Shown: positions 23,481-37,110 of the stretch, in pieces
Layout: every line of letters begins with the position of its first letter
How positions within the stretch are numbered: the stretch's first letter is position 1
DNA from: Centroberyx gerrardi
Taxonomy: Eukaryota > Chordata > Actinopteri > Beryciformes > Berycidae
NCBI RefSeq assembly: GCF_048128805.1
Contig: NC_136001.1
Span: 10,048,501-10,112,500 of the forward strand
Length of the DNA stretch: 64,000 nt
Direction: 5' to 3'
Notes under the pieces: generated by a model
Told to the model about the DNA's origin: nothing
What the model saw: the letters and a program-made list of their open reading frames with translations, nothing else
The model's database searches: none
Position numbers and translations under genes: made by a program

Positions 23481-26103
23481 TGTTATATTGCTTATTCCTG
23501 AGAAAACTTATGAGAGTAAAGCTAACTACTTTTACTCCTCCATAACTCTGTAATATAGACAATTCACTGCACACATGACAAGTGACTCGGCTTAGGTGTA
23601 AATAGTGGTTCAAATAACAAAGAGACTTCTGCATGTTTACTGTAGGTCAATGCAAGTTTCATTCAGTATTCAACCATTCTATCATGTCAAACGTCAACTT
23701 TCAGGATCAAAATAACAATCATTTCATTCACAAAGTACACACAAAGAAATGTACAAAAAAAACAACATTTATATCCAATGTGGAGAAAAAATCATTGCCT
23801 GAAGTTCATAATTCAACAAAAGTATTTTCAAGTCAGCCAAGAACTTCTTGCTATCCTCTAAAAGTCATTTTTATTGATCACCGACCATGTATGATATTCA
23901 TACCTACGGAGGAATTAAAGCCTTGCTACTCCTTTTGTCCTATTTTTTCATTCCTTTTTTATTTCTTCTATCTTGTAATTCCCTCTTATTGCTGTTCCTT
24001 ATTCCCCATTTATCCTCAATTTCCTCTTCCCATTCCTCTCTCAGTCTTCATTCATTGTTTCTCTCAAACAAGAATGTAAGCTAGACTTTTTGTGTGGAAA
24101 AAAAAATGTAAATACCTTATTTTCTTCTCAACACACTTTCCAAATATAGGCCAAGAGACTGGGGATAAAAATATGACGTTCAGAGGTGGTGAGGTCAAAT
24201 CGAAAAAACCCAGGGCTGTGAGACCTGGGTTAATTATACAGCACAGAGCACAGAGAATGATAAAGAATATTGATGTGCTTTGACCTGTGTGTGTGTGTGT
24301 GTGTGTGTGTCTCATCGGGTTTGGGTGAACAGAAGAAAGAGACAGGAAGGTTGCAGGTGTGAATCCCTGGCCTGGATGGGAAAATCTGTGCGGAGAAATT
24401 GAACGAGTAACAGTCTCCTTTCCCTCAACAACTTACTTAACCCCCCGCCTGCTGACTGGAGCTCCCAGGTTTGAATGTGTGAAGCAAAGCACTGCTGGAA
24501 AAACAAGAGCATGCACGCTCAGCAAGCCTTCCCCCGTATAAATAAATGTTTCAAATGTGAAATTGATTCAGGAATGCCATTTTTATGCCTGGAGCATCTC
24601 GAGTCCCCTGGGAGAGCTGCCTCAACCCTTGACCTTTTCACACCGCTGCCCCGTGCACCTGTCACTATGGCGATAAGGGCATCAAAATTGATTCCAATTA
24701 CCCTCCAGTCCACACCAACCAGCAGTCAGTGGGGTCAACAAATCCCTCACCCTTAACCAAGGAACGCTGTGGTTGGTTTTATTCGTTGGTTAACATGAAA
24801 CAAAACAAACAAATGTCCAATATACAGTATGTAATAAACCATCTAAATGTGTAGACCTGGCGACTGCAAACAGCTGTTAACCTGTACATGTGTCAGTGGT
24901 CACCATAGCAACCTTTGGAGCCAGTCAGAGCTCTGTATTTAGCATGATGGAGATGCTGTATCTTTAGCTTCATCCTCATCATAACCATTTGTGGCATTGT
25001 CTTCAATATGTTCCATTTGCTGTATTCTTATCTATATTGTAGTCTTATGCTTCTTCAGTGACCCAATTTCCCCATGGAGATCATTAAAGTTTCATTTTAT
25101 CTTATCTCAGAGTGTGTTGACTTCAGTTTTTTACCAATTACTTGATGAAGACTCAGAGTCAAAACGTACATAGTTTAATAAATGACTGGAGCATTGGACA
25201 CAGTGTTCTTTATTTCAGTGTTCTTCATTTTATCCTCCATGAGTGACTAGACTCCGGCACCTGCTGTAAAGTCTGGATGGAGTGGATGTGTGTGTCTTAT
25301 CTTGTTGGTTTTAAGCATTCAAATGAACGCATTCTCAAATGACAACCATCTCTCCATAAGCTTTATCTCCAAATGTGCCTTGAATATCTCTCAAAAATAA
25401 CTTTTTTTTAAATAACCTTTGGCTGTACTCTCCCCAAGCACTAGGTGAGAGTACAGCAGAGAGAGAGAGAGAGAAAGAGGGAGGGAGGGAGAGAGAGAGA
25501 GAATAATGAACAGTGAACAAGGACCTGGTGGTTCGATGAGTGCAGATGATGAATGACCACGGGGAGGGAGTAGAGGACCAGAGCAGAAGCACAGCCATTT
25601 TTTACTCCGCTGTCACAAATGTATTTTTAATGAATCTGCACCTCTGACTCCTCTGCAGAGCAGGCCTGTTCCTTAAGGCCAGCATGACCCCAATATTTTC
25701 TGGGAAGCAGCAGGGCTGAACAAACCCACTTTAGCTCCGGCGCTGTAATGTAAATAACTTCCTCCTGGTTGTTGAAGCCATCAGTCTAGATCCTCATTAC
25801 TATCCTTACCTGGACCAAGAATAGGGGCTGTCCCCGTCTCTGTCCTTGTAGCAGGTGGGGTAGTTTCACCTTGAATTGCTCCTGTGCGCTTGGCTCCTGT
25901 GTTTCCCAGAGATTTTTTTTTCCTCGGGAGAATGAAAAGTCCCTGAAAGCAGCATTTCTACCAGGTGACGCTAAAACTATCCATTGAAATCAACACAGGG
26001 GTCAAGCCTCTCGATGGCTTGACCCAGCCTGCCTGTGTATTTGTAGGGGAAACGTTGCTACTCTCCATTTCCAGTCAGTTGTAACATGGGTTCAGTTCAA
26101 ATC

Positions 26104-26109
26104 TTTATT
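26104..26109 (-). other. rnf207: Candidate rnf207 polyadenylation signal
   Basis: AATAAA on the minus strand, about 1.14 kb past the rnf207 stop codon. I noticed no nearer match in the intervening sequence. Confidence 0.45.
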
Positions 26110-27246
26110 GAATTCCAAATGAAGGTGGTAGCAAATTAATTCTGCTGGTACCAAAAGTACACACAAGATTAATGAAGAAGTGAAAAGAGGGAGGGGAAAA
26201 AACCAAGCAGAGGGGGAGTGGGAGTGGAGGAGAGTTACCTGCTGATTTCCTACAGGCAAACACCCTAGAGCATGCTGCTGACACTGATGTGCTATAGGTG
26301 GAGAGAAGGAAAACTAGGAGGAATATATATTTCCCACAGTACACCGTGTTTTGATAGGGTGGGATATTGAGGATGAGCTCAGAATATGAAGAAAAAGCAG
26401 GAGATCGAGGTTAAGGAAAGGCCAGTTACACTCACACACCTATATAAGTGGACGTCGAAATAGTGGGGAAAAAAAACGGCACAGACACCACTCTGGAAAT
26501 GATTGCCTCATTTTGGAAAAGATTGATGCTTAGGGTGATACGCATGAAGATACACGCATCATCATGTGACCCAGACTGACACCCAGAACGACACGCACAT
26601 CATTGCGTTTGTTGTGTTCCATTTGTGCTATCACACTGCTTCAACGATCCTGTGGGGATTGGACCTGGGAAGTCATCCATCATCAGCTCCAGCCAGCCCA
26701 AAATGTTTTATGCGAAGACTAGAGATATTACAAAAGCAATTCCAGAAGCACTACAAAGAAAAAAAACAGTGAGTGACAATTCAAACTCTCAGCATACTGT
26801 ATCATTTTCAAAACAAAAGCACTGGCAGAACAATGAAAAGCATCCCAGGGAAGAATAATATTATCCACTCCTGCTGTTTCATTAAAGCAGCAGGACGGCG
26901 GTTCTAGGTAACACCAAAGGAGTTCTGCACGATGTTTGGGACAAGGAAGCTGTCCGTCTCGGGCTTTAAACAGCAGCGAGTCTCTGACCTCAGTGTAAGT
27001 CCAGTTAGTGCCAGCAGCAGCAGAGTCCATGGAGGCTTGTTTGGCTAAAGGCTCACCTTGGAGCCGCTGACAGCTCCCCCACCGCCGAGGAAATGTTGTG
27101 AGCGCGTACAGTATCTGAGCAGCCGAGGACGCCGCGTGCCATCCGAGGCTTGTTACGGTTGTATTTAGGCACGGAGCCGCGAGGAAGGGGGAGGAGGAGG
27201 AGGAGGGGGAGGGAGGAGGTGTGGGAGAGAAATCAAACGACATTGT

Positions 27247-30200
27247 TTATGAAGGCGTCTCGTTGTGGCTGGCTGTCTCTGTGAGGCCCCTCTGCCTGCC
27301 TGGCCAGAGGTAGTCACTGGTCTTGATGGAGCTTTCCTCCGACTCCAGGATCAGCGGGCGGGTTTTCTTGTCCCTGTCTTGGTCCGCGGCGCTCATCTGG
27401 TCGTCACTGTCAAGGGAAATAAATCAAGGGTTTCACTCCAACACATACATTTTAAAAAGTAATTATCTGTTACATATTTAATCATTTAAAAGTACAAATT
27501 ATTCTACTCTCAAAATGTTACTATAGGGAATCATTTCAATAATATTCTGTACTTTTAGGTCAGTTATTATTTTGTGATAGAAGGTGTCATTTAGTTTCTT
27601 CAAATGGCAGATATTTCATTTGCAATACAACTCAAATGTAAAGAGTATACACTACCTTGATAGGTGAAACTTCTACAGCACACAGTCTAACAAGTATATG
27701 CTGTAGCTATGCAAGCTTATGGCAATTGTTCCATGTAATGTTTTGTGTATTAATTAATATAGAAACATTACTGTGATGTACAGTATGTGTCAATACCTTT
27801 CTTGATTTTCTTTAGTCATTGTGCTATCCTCATAGATTTTCAGCATTGTTTCTGTGCGGTCGTCATGGTGCTCTTTAGGCTCCTGAAACCTAGAAAAAAA
27901 CATTAGTTGGATGCCATCTTGAAAAAGAAAGCAAGGCAGGTTTGATAAAAAAGGAAATACTCCAGTGACTATGGTTTGTGATGCTAAGCATTTGCAAAAA
28001 AAAAAAAAAAATCAATTAAAGAATTAAAATGATGAGTTTTATAGTTAAGTTATATCCTTCTGTCAAATGACAGAAGGATATAACTTAACTATAAAACTAT
28101 AAAACTATATTCTTATAACTACAGTATGTTCAAGACAAACAATATGTTTTGTCGTTGCTGATGTTTTCTTGTCTCAGAGAGAATGCAACCCATTTAGTGG
28201 ACACATCATTCATCTCCATGCAGTACAAAAACCCCCGTACTTCTTGAAGTGGTACTCTATATCAAAGCTACATTGCAGGCAACAAGCGTTTCCACTTCCT
28301 ATACAAATCCATGTCATCAGTCAACCAGTATGGCAGCAGATGGAGAACAGGACTTTATAGTGGGAATACAACACCTGGGCTCGAGCCGCTCTTTGACCTT
28401 GGCGATGGACAGGATGTAGGGGCTGATCTGCCTGGCGATGGTGGTGAGGTACGAGTTCTCCTGCTTCAGCTGCAGCAGGTCATGAAGTTGGGCTAAGTGG
28501 GTAAGTGGATGAAGAGAATGATACAAAAAGCCAGGACATAAAAATAAGAAACTTAAAGTGATGTTGACCTTCGGTAGTACCTTGGGTTGTGTAGCTTCCT
28601 GGCCATGATATAACCCCAAAATCAACTTGTATCTGTTATCTGTTTTCGCTCTCCATTCACTGCCATTGTATGGAGGAACAGGTCTGAAAATCACACTTCT
28701 AGCATATAAAGGAAGGAAGATTCTGACAATATATAAAAAAACTAGTCATTCTGCTGAATTGTTTTTAAGTGAATCGCTTTCTTTGTTTATTAAACCTTTC
28801 AATTTGAACAAGTGTAACACCAAAATTCTTCTGCCTGTTTTGCCATACAATGGCAGTGAATGGAGAGAGAGAAAAACACAATTCTCCAATCTTTTCTCAC
28901 GGAGCACCAGTGCAACAGATAACAGAGTATCACAGATTTTGGGGATATATCATGGCCAGAAAGTTACACAACCCAAAGTACTACCAAAGTTCAACATCAG
29001 ATTAAAGGAGATAAATGTTTTGCTGTTGAATTAGAAACAATAATCATGATTTTTTTTTTTTGGGTCATTGTTAAAGACCCACCTTCATAGATCTCCTGTT
29101 CATTAGTGACCCTCTGAAACGTCTCATCCCAGATCTAGGAAGGAAGACGTGGTAAACTTATTCTCATGAGGTAAAATGATACATGAAATGCATTCAGTCG
29201 ATTCATGGGATATTCTGAGATTTTGTTTGCTATTTTTCTTCCCCAGGATACTTATCGTCACAGTCAGGTGAACACCTTGAATTTCCAAAATGTCAGCTTT
29301 TCAGGAACTAAGAAAAACAGCCTTGTTTTTTTTAGCTTGATGAATATTCTCAACCCATAGAGGAGCATGTAATCCTTTAATTGAAGTGAAAAAATAAAAA
29401 TCACCAAAACTTACAAGGTTTTCACACGACAACAGCGTTATGTTTGCATTGCTTGTGGGTGAAAACTAGCTTGTTAGTTTGCAGCTTGGGGTATTGATTG
29501 GTTTCATTTATTAATGCAAATAATTCTAGCAAGCCGTTCTTGAAGGTATCTGGAGGACAGATATAGAAACATTTTTTCCTATAATGTCACAAGTGCCTGG
29601 CAAAGAAATATACATGTTAAAATTCAAAATGTCAAGGTATCCCTTTAATGCAATCTTAATGCCAGTCCTGCAGGGCGCACCTCTTCGAACATCACCCTCA
29701 TGGTCTCGACAGTGGAGTGCTGGGCAGCGATCTGGCTGTCGATGTGCAGCGATCGGTCCAGGATCTCGCCCATGGTATCTGTGTTGATGATGGAGTGGTG
29801 CTTGGTCAGGTCGCGGTGCAGCTCCTGCACCTGGTCCTTCAGATTCTGAATCTCAGTCTGGAGGGTCTGGAGACACACACACACACACACAAAAGATCAC
29901 ATGACAGTTGAGACACTTTTCAACATCACAGCAAAGGTTTGATGGGTGTGCAGATGGCAGCTGAGTTGGATCCGGGAATGGAAAACTCTTTTGCCCACTG
30001 CACAGGATGAGGATGAGTTCCCAGAGGATTTCTTGTTGTTGCCTTTGCATCTTTGTCTTCACTGGATACCTTTCACACTCAGAGATGGCTCCCCATCTTC
30101 TATCGTAGGAAGTCTCACACTTCTGGTCACCTTTCCCCACTGAATCATATCCCCTCTCTTCTATTTACTCTAATTGCCCTCAATTAAAACATAAAATAAC

Positions 30201-30401
30201 AGCAACTATTTTTATCCGTAATATACGTTATTTTATTAATTTTCCTAGAACTTTGCTCTTACATAACAGTTCTATGGTCACAGGAATATAAGGCTCTGAT
30301 CTACAGCCCTGACCTTTGCACTCCTTACTATTTGCTGCTTGTAATTTTGTCGATCAAATTTAAGCTTATTCTGAAAAAATGTAAATGTACTGCATTGTTG
30401 G

Positions 30402-30443
<42 letters not shown>

Positions 30444-33293
30444 CTCACCCTGTAGCTGTTCTCGTAGTTGCGGCAGTGCTCTGCGAAGGGTGTTTCCCCC
30501 CCCTCGGCCAGCAGGACCTTGGTGCAGATGTAGCGGTGGGAGGTGGGCCGTCGCCCCAGCACCGAGCCCAGCGGCATTTCACTGAGAGACGGGGAGCGGC
30601 AAGACATGGAGAGAGGCGACTGGAGCCTGAGGTTAGGAACACAAAACATCAGGACCTCCTTTCTTGTCTTGTAACATCTGGGCTTCTAACATCCGATAAC
30701 CAGAGGTGTGACCAAGTCAACTTTGCTCGAGTCCAAAGTCAGTCTCAAGTCAGGACCCAAGTCTAAATGTAGATTACCAAGTCAAGTCCATGTCATTAAT
30801 GTCAAGTCTCAAGTCTAAATGTAGAACACCAAGTCAAGTCAGAACAAATAAGTCCAGTATCAATTTAATATCTTAAAGAAAACTAAATATCTACGACTTT
30901 TCAATGCAATATGGGTTTAAAAGGATAAAAACATTCAGTCATTCCATACAAATTCAGAAAACAGAATTTACATTCAGTCGTCTGGTGGAACAAATCTCAT
31001 GACTTTCAATCTAAGTCGTTAAACAAAGACAAGACTTTAGAAACCTTTTCAAGTCATCAAAGTACAAGTCAAAGTCAAGTCCCAAGTCATCAGAACCCAA
31101 GTCAAGTCAAGTCTCAAGTATTCTCTTCATGCATCAAATCAAGTCTGAAGCAGTTAAAATGGTGCCTCGAGTCTGACACGAGTCCAAGTCATGTGACTCG
31201 AGTCCCAACCTCTGCTGATAACATCATTCTCTGTCAGCCCTTAGTGCACCAAGGTGTCACAACCTAACTGACACTCGTCTCAATTAGGTTTTATAACTGA
31301 ACTGCTCTCCACACTCCTCTAGTGCACTACAATGGACTCTACTGCTATAGCACTCTACTGCTGTTATCCACTTCTATACTCAACTCTGTTTTGGCTGTGT
31401 AGATAGATATTGTACCTATTTATACTCTGTTTACACCATTCCATCTCGTGTACAGCTTTTATTTTTTATTTTTTCCTTGCGCTGTTCAAAACACTCAGAA
31501 CCCAGTGCAATATTCTCTAGATCTGTGTATGTTATATATGTATGTCTATTCTTTTTTTCCCCCCATTATTAACTTCCATAGCTTCCTATCAGTGCATTCA
31601 GTCAGGTTCCAATAGAGAATCATGTGCATAGTATATAGAAAAGAGACCGATTTCCTAAATTTCTATTTTTATTTGTTTATGTGCTAGTTATATGTTTTAT
31701 ATACTGCTTTCTTTTATGTACTACTGAAAGAGACCTATTCCCTAAACCCCTACTTCTTAAATTTTTTATATATAATGTGACATACAGTATGTGAACAACC
31801 GAGTCGAATTTCCCAGTACAACCACTTCTACTGTTGGCCCCTAAGTGCTTTCCTCAAACACACCTCAACATAGTAGTTAATGACAGAAGTGCATTACTCA
31901 TTCCATTTGCTGGAAAAAGGTTGTGATATTTTTCTTTTAAATTCTTTTTAATTGACTCTTCCTCTGAGTTTCTTACACTTTATTTACAAATACTCCTCTG
32001 AGTTTCAGTTTCACTTGCAAGACTAATTCATATAGTTGAAGGTTGGACAAAGCTGAAACTCAGCACAGGATATTCTAACAAAGCCATTCTTTGGATGTCC
32101 ATGTTTACATCTGACCACACAAAGCATTTATTGTGGAAAAACTCACAGTTCTTGGTATCTATCTGGAGTGAATCAGAGTCAACACAGTAAGGAGACGTGG
32201 CGCTGTGATTTTCAACTATCTGACCTAAAGCAGCACAACTCTATCTAGTTCAAACTTTCACGAACACTGAAATATAATTACTCTATTCATTTTTTGCCCC
32301 AGGGCCAAGGCCACTGACATGTCATCTCTACACCATCTCCTTCAAGAGTTTGAAAGTAAAGTATGTAGCCACACAACTAGATAAAACACACATCTTTACC
32401 TGGGTTCTGGTAGGCCCTTATTCCTGGTTTCATGCCTAGCGCAGCATAACTTCCCCGGAGCAGTTCTGCAATGCTAAGGTGTAAGTGTGTCCCTCTCACC
32501 TTGCCATACACATTTTGTCCTCTGAGCATCCAGGCTGTGTCCCAACACAGCCAATTAAAGACTATGTCAGCGCTAAAGTAGTGACATCAGGGGCACAGAA
32601 CAAAATGTCTGTGCCACTTCACTCCTGTGTGGCCAATTCTGTGAAAGTATGATAAAAATAGGGCGAGCCAGCTGGCTGAACACCAAACCCTGCCCAGTTT
32701 GCATCCTGCATTGGCGGGTGACTATAGTTGAAGAGGAGGGTTGTCAGTATATTGGGGGTGGGAGCTTTCAGAGTGCATTTGAGGATGTATTATCAGACAC
32801 AACAACACATTCAGCCACATTGGATAATAGGCTACACCATGTGGGCGCAATTCTATGGTATTCTGAACTAGCTTACTGTGGGGAAAAGCTGATTTCCTCT
32901 TCCTTCTGTGGACTAAAGTATACAACGCACCAGAAAAACGAGAGGATCAAACACCAAGTGTAACCACTGTCATCTCACGGCATCAACGGCATCAGTAGAA
33001 ATTCACAAAAGATGGTATATATACACCCAGGCTGGCAGTCTGCCGCTGATCCTACTGCCCCCACTGAAGCAATTCAGTTCACACAATAACTTCACTGGAG
33101 CATCCACTACAGTCAGCATAACTAGATTTCATTTTCTACACCACCCACACCCTAAAAGTAGACAAGGTAAAGGATGTAGAAAGGCACACGGTTAGAAAAG
33201 ATTCACTCCTTGGGACGTCCTGGTGGCGCTGCAGGTTAAGGTACACGTCATGCACTCATGATGTTTGAATGATGCGTTGCAGCATGTCCTCCC

Positions 33294-33338
<45 letters not shown>

Positions 33339-36300
33339 ATGTTTCCCATCTCTCTCCACTGTATACAAGCAAATAAAGCTGGAATGACATAAAAAATGAG
33401 AAAAGTCTTTACCTGGGTGCTAGTAGGCTCTTAATCCTGGTTTCCTGCCTGATGCAACAGCAGAACTATCTAACTAAAATGTGCATCTCTGTCTCACACC
33501 ACCATACACATTTCATCCTCTGAGCATCCAGACTCTGTCCCACCACCAGCGACGCCAATTAAAGACTTTGCCAGTGCTAAAGCAGTGACATCAGTGGCCT
33601 GGAACAAAATGGCCCGACCACTCGTGCGTGCCAACCTCCAGATGAATCCTGGAGAGTTCTGTGAAATTATGATAAAAATAGTGCCAGCCAGCCGGCCACC
33701 AATCCCTGCCCACTTCGCATCTTGCATTGGCGGGGCGCGAGACAAGTTGGAAAGCAGAGCTGTCAGTATGCTGGCATTAGGGGGTGGGCTTACGGACCTG
33801 TGAACAGTTGGGGGAGATTGATGTGGAAAATCGGTCAGGGGAGTGTGTGTGTCACTTGTGTCCACATGGGAGAGGAACGGGAAGGATAGAAAACAAGGAC
33901 CAAACCTCCATTCTGTCTAGCAGAAATACAGCTTGCATCTACTGATGATTCAATATAATTCTCAGAGGAATCTATATCACAAAAAGTTAATTACCTTAAC
34001 ATCTATGACTAGCTATATTGCACTGTCATATCACCAGTTGTCCTTTGCGCCTTCTCAAGGGAGAAGTAAACTTATTCTCACAATATTTCCTGATTTCTTT
34101 GCTGTTGGTTGTCAGGTAGATGGCAGGTGAATTCAATTAAACACATAACTTCTAGGTATAGCAGAATGTCAAAGCAGAACACATCTCTTTCCAGGAAGTG
34201 TGACTTGGCTGTGTTACACCACGCCACACCCACCCATTCATCCACCCATCCACCCATCTATCCATCTGTTCATTCATCCATCTATCTATCCAGTGTTGTC
34301 TGTTGTGTGCCTGGCAAGGCTGGGGCAAAACTGGAGCTTTCTAAAACAGGAAGGCTGCCTCCTTCCCAGCCCCCAATGCAACAAGGTGAGTTACATAAAC
34401 ATTGTGTACAGAGCTTACAGAACAGAATAACTGACATAGTGGGACTGACTCACCATGGCGCCTCCTTTCCTTTCCTTTCCGTCATCACTGTCTACCATCT
34501 GTACACTCAAACCATTTGAGGATTTTCATTTTGGATCGTTTGAAAGTGTGAAATTTTCTGTCCAGAGTTTTTGCTTACTTGGAAGAATCCAAAAATACAG
34601 TCACGATATTCAAACAGCAGAAACAGCTTGTAAGCTAAAACCAGAGGTAAGAAGGGATTTTTTTTCTTTGATTATACACAGATTATATTTTTCACTAGGA
34701 TCACTGCTGTTGAGGTGCATGATCTTACCGAGCTGTAACACCAGTGGACCCGCTGACAGAAGGAGGGCAGCGCTGTCCCAGCAGCAGTAAGGGTTCCAGA
34801 CAGCGGGCAAACTCACTTCGGTAGTCTGTGTTGATCTAATGGCAGACAGAGACCAAGTCATTTAGTCTAGTATTGAGTATAATATCTTTTTTTTTTTAAG
34901 TGGAAAGAAAATCTGCTAATGGAGTGTGATAATTTCACTTGTTTCCAATGCAAACCAACCCATTTCAAGCATTTACTCCAATCAATTGGCATTATCTAAA
35001 TATTAGTGGTGATCCCTCTTATTTCAAGATATTGCTACTTGATTTAAAGTAATAATCTGTGACCCTAACACTAACCCTTCACATAAATACATTTCTGTTT
35101 TGCTACTCTCTATCACCAACTGATGTAGTAGCTCAACCTATACCCAATTCATGAAAGCTTTTTCTGCTAAATTTGCCCTTTTATTCCCTTTTATACCTTT
35201 TATACCTTTTATGTTACCGGAAGTTGCAACAGCAGTTTGTTTGGAATTAATAGAAGAAGAACTGGGTAGTTAGCATGAGCAGTGATAGCCACCATGGCTG
35301 AACAGACAAAGAAAAGAGCTCCACCTACAGAAACTCAAACTTCAACAGAAAATCCAAGGAAAAAGACGGCACAGTACTGGACACACTGTTTGATTGACAC
35401 ACTGTTTGATTGACAGGTGATCTCTGGGAAGTCCAGTACAGAAACACCACAGCAGTGGGCGCTAACCACTAAAGATGCTACCTAAATAAAAAAAAATCAA
35501 AACAAGAATCTTGCACATTACCACTTTAAGCAGGTGAAAACAGGTGAAACTGCATTGGGAACAAGTGAAGCAGGTAATCAGTAATCTATATCGGATTACA
35601 TTTTGAACGCAGCCTTCCCAGTCCTGCATGAGGACTGTTCATACTCACTTTGCTGCTCTGCACTGGTCTCAGTCGATGAGGGAGCTTTACAATCCTCTTC
35701 AGCCTCTCCATGAGTTGCTGTGTAAGCAAGAGTATCCGGGTGTGACTGAGTGACCCGTTTCACCTTACTGAGGCATTATGGACAGCCTCCATTCAAAGCA
35801 CAACTCAGTCCAGCTAGTAACTTCATTCCTGCCAAGAAAACTTCCGCAGAATAAACCAAGTTTTTTCTGATATAGACACGGCTGCTTTGGAATCACTAAT
35901 GTCAATACTGAAAATGAAAAGTGTCGTTTTTTCCTTCTCCAAAACAGAGCATATACTCACGTAGCCCATGTCCAAAAACTCAAACTTGTTGGCTGAGCTG
36001 AGGAAGGCGGAGCAGGTGACAAGGTGAACCTTAGGACATGAGAAAAGGTCAGATGTCAAGCTAGCTGCAGGGAAAAGGGGGAATTGGCAGACTGCAGTCA
36101 ATGAAGTCAATTCCCCCCTGTAGTAATTACACACTTAGTTTTCATCATCCTGTCATCCTCAATAGCCTGAATGAGCAAAAGTGTAGAAATGTAATGTGTG
36201 GGGTGCTGGCATCATGATAGTTTATGACATGAACTGTGTTTGTGGGTTTAGTATTGCCATTGATTATTATGATTATTATAATTATTATGATTCATATGAT

Positions 36301-37040
36301 TATTATGATTATTGTTGTTATTGTTATTATTATTAGTAGTAGTAACAGTAGCAGTAGTAGTAGTAGTAGCAGTAGTAGAAGCATAGAATAGAATAGAATA
36401 GAATAGAATAGAATAGCAACTTTATTGTCCCCATATAGGGATTAGACATTTGAGTTGTTCACAGTAGGTAGAAAAAGAACACAAAGAGCAACAACAATAA
36501 AAAGGATAGAATAAAATGAAATAAGTAGTGTTATTATTATTATTAACTCTGAAGTCTTTATTATACTCTACCTGGAGGGTTGGTAAGAGGGCGGCAAGGT
36601 GTGAGAGCTGCTCCTTTAGTGCCTTCTCCTTCTCCTCGTGTTGACTGCAAGCACACACACACACACACACTCACACACGTAACTTTATACCTACACATCA
36701 ATGCCTGCAGAGATACACAGAGGATTCGGCTCAGGAGACACAATCACAAACACACACACACACACACACACTCCATATATCCAGAACCTAATCTGTCTTC
36801 TCCCGTAACAAACACACAGACACAGACACAGACACAGGGCCGGACACACAAAGCCTGACATAAATAGCCTTTAACACTCTTCCGGGAACCCAGCCACTGG
36901 GCCGCTTCCAGGCAATGGAGAAAGAGAGAGACAGAGAGAGAGAGAGAGAGATAGAGAGAGAGAGAGATGGATAATGCTGGGCACAAAAAAATCTCATTAA
37001 AGATCCCTACAGAGTGCAACTCGATACACTCACTCACTTA

Positions 37041-37110
<70 letters not shown>

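Larger units (their letters stand above)
18190..27246. other. Spacer between agtrap and rnf207: UTRs, repeats, possible regulatory DNA; no gene seen
   Basis: The left part probably carries agtrap 3' UTR and the right 1.1 kb the rnf207 3' UTR. Between them lie dispersed repeats (18.9-19.2, 20.4-20.7 and 22.0-22.5 kb), (CA)n at 21860-21884, (GT)n at 24287-24311, a GA-rich run near 25460-25502 and a few non-repetitive stretches. The frames are short and unspliced; the 171-codon minus frame at 26728-27243 lies in rnf207 3' UTR and shows no domain. Confidence 0.6.

Noticed and set aside
26728-27243. 171-codon minus-strand ORF just past the rnf207 stop
   Set aside because: It falls in the rnf207 3' UTR. 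The serine/proline run is a GGA repeat read in frame, and no family is recognised.
30332-30766. 144-codon plus-strand ORF
   Set aside because: It is the antisense of an rnf207 coding exon joined to a CA repeat.
33494-33865. 123-codon minus-strand ORF considered as an extra rnf207 exon
   Set aside because: It spans one copy of the tandem duplication. The other copy does not keep the frame, and the flanking exons already join in phase without it.
36571-37110. Regularly spaced repeats considered as a CRISPR-like array
   Set aside because: They are simple dinucleotide and hexanucleotide microsatellites without unique spacers, in a eukaryotic intron.
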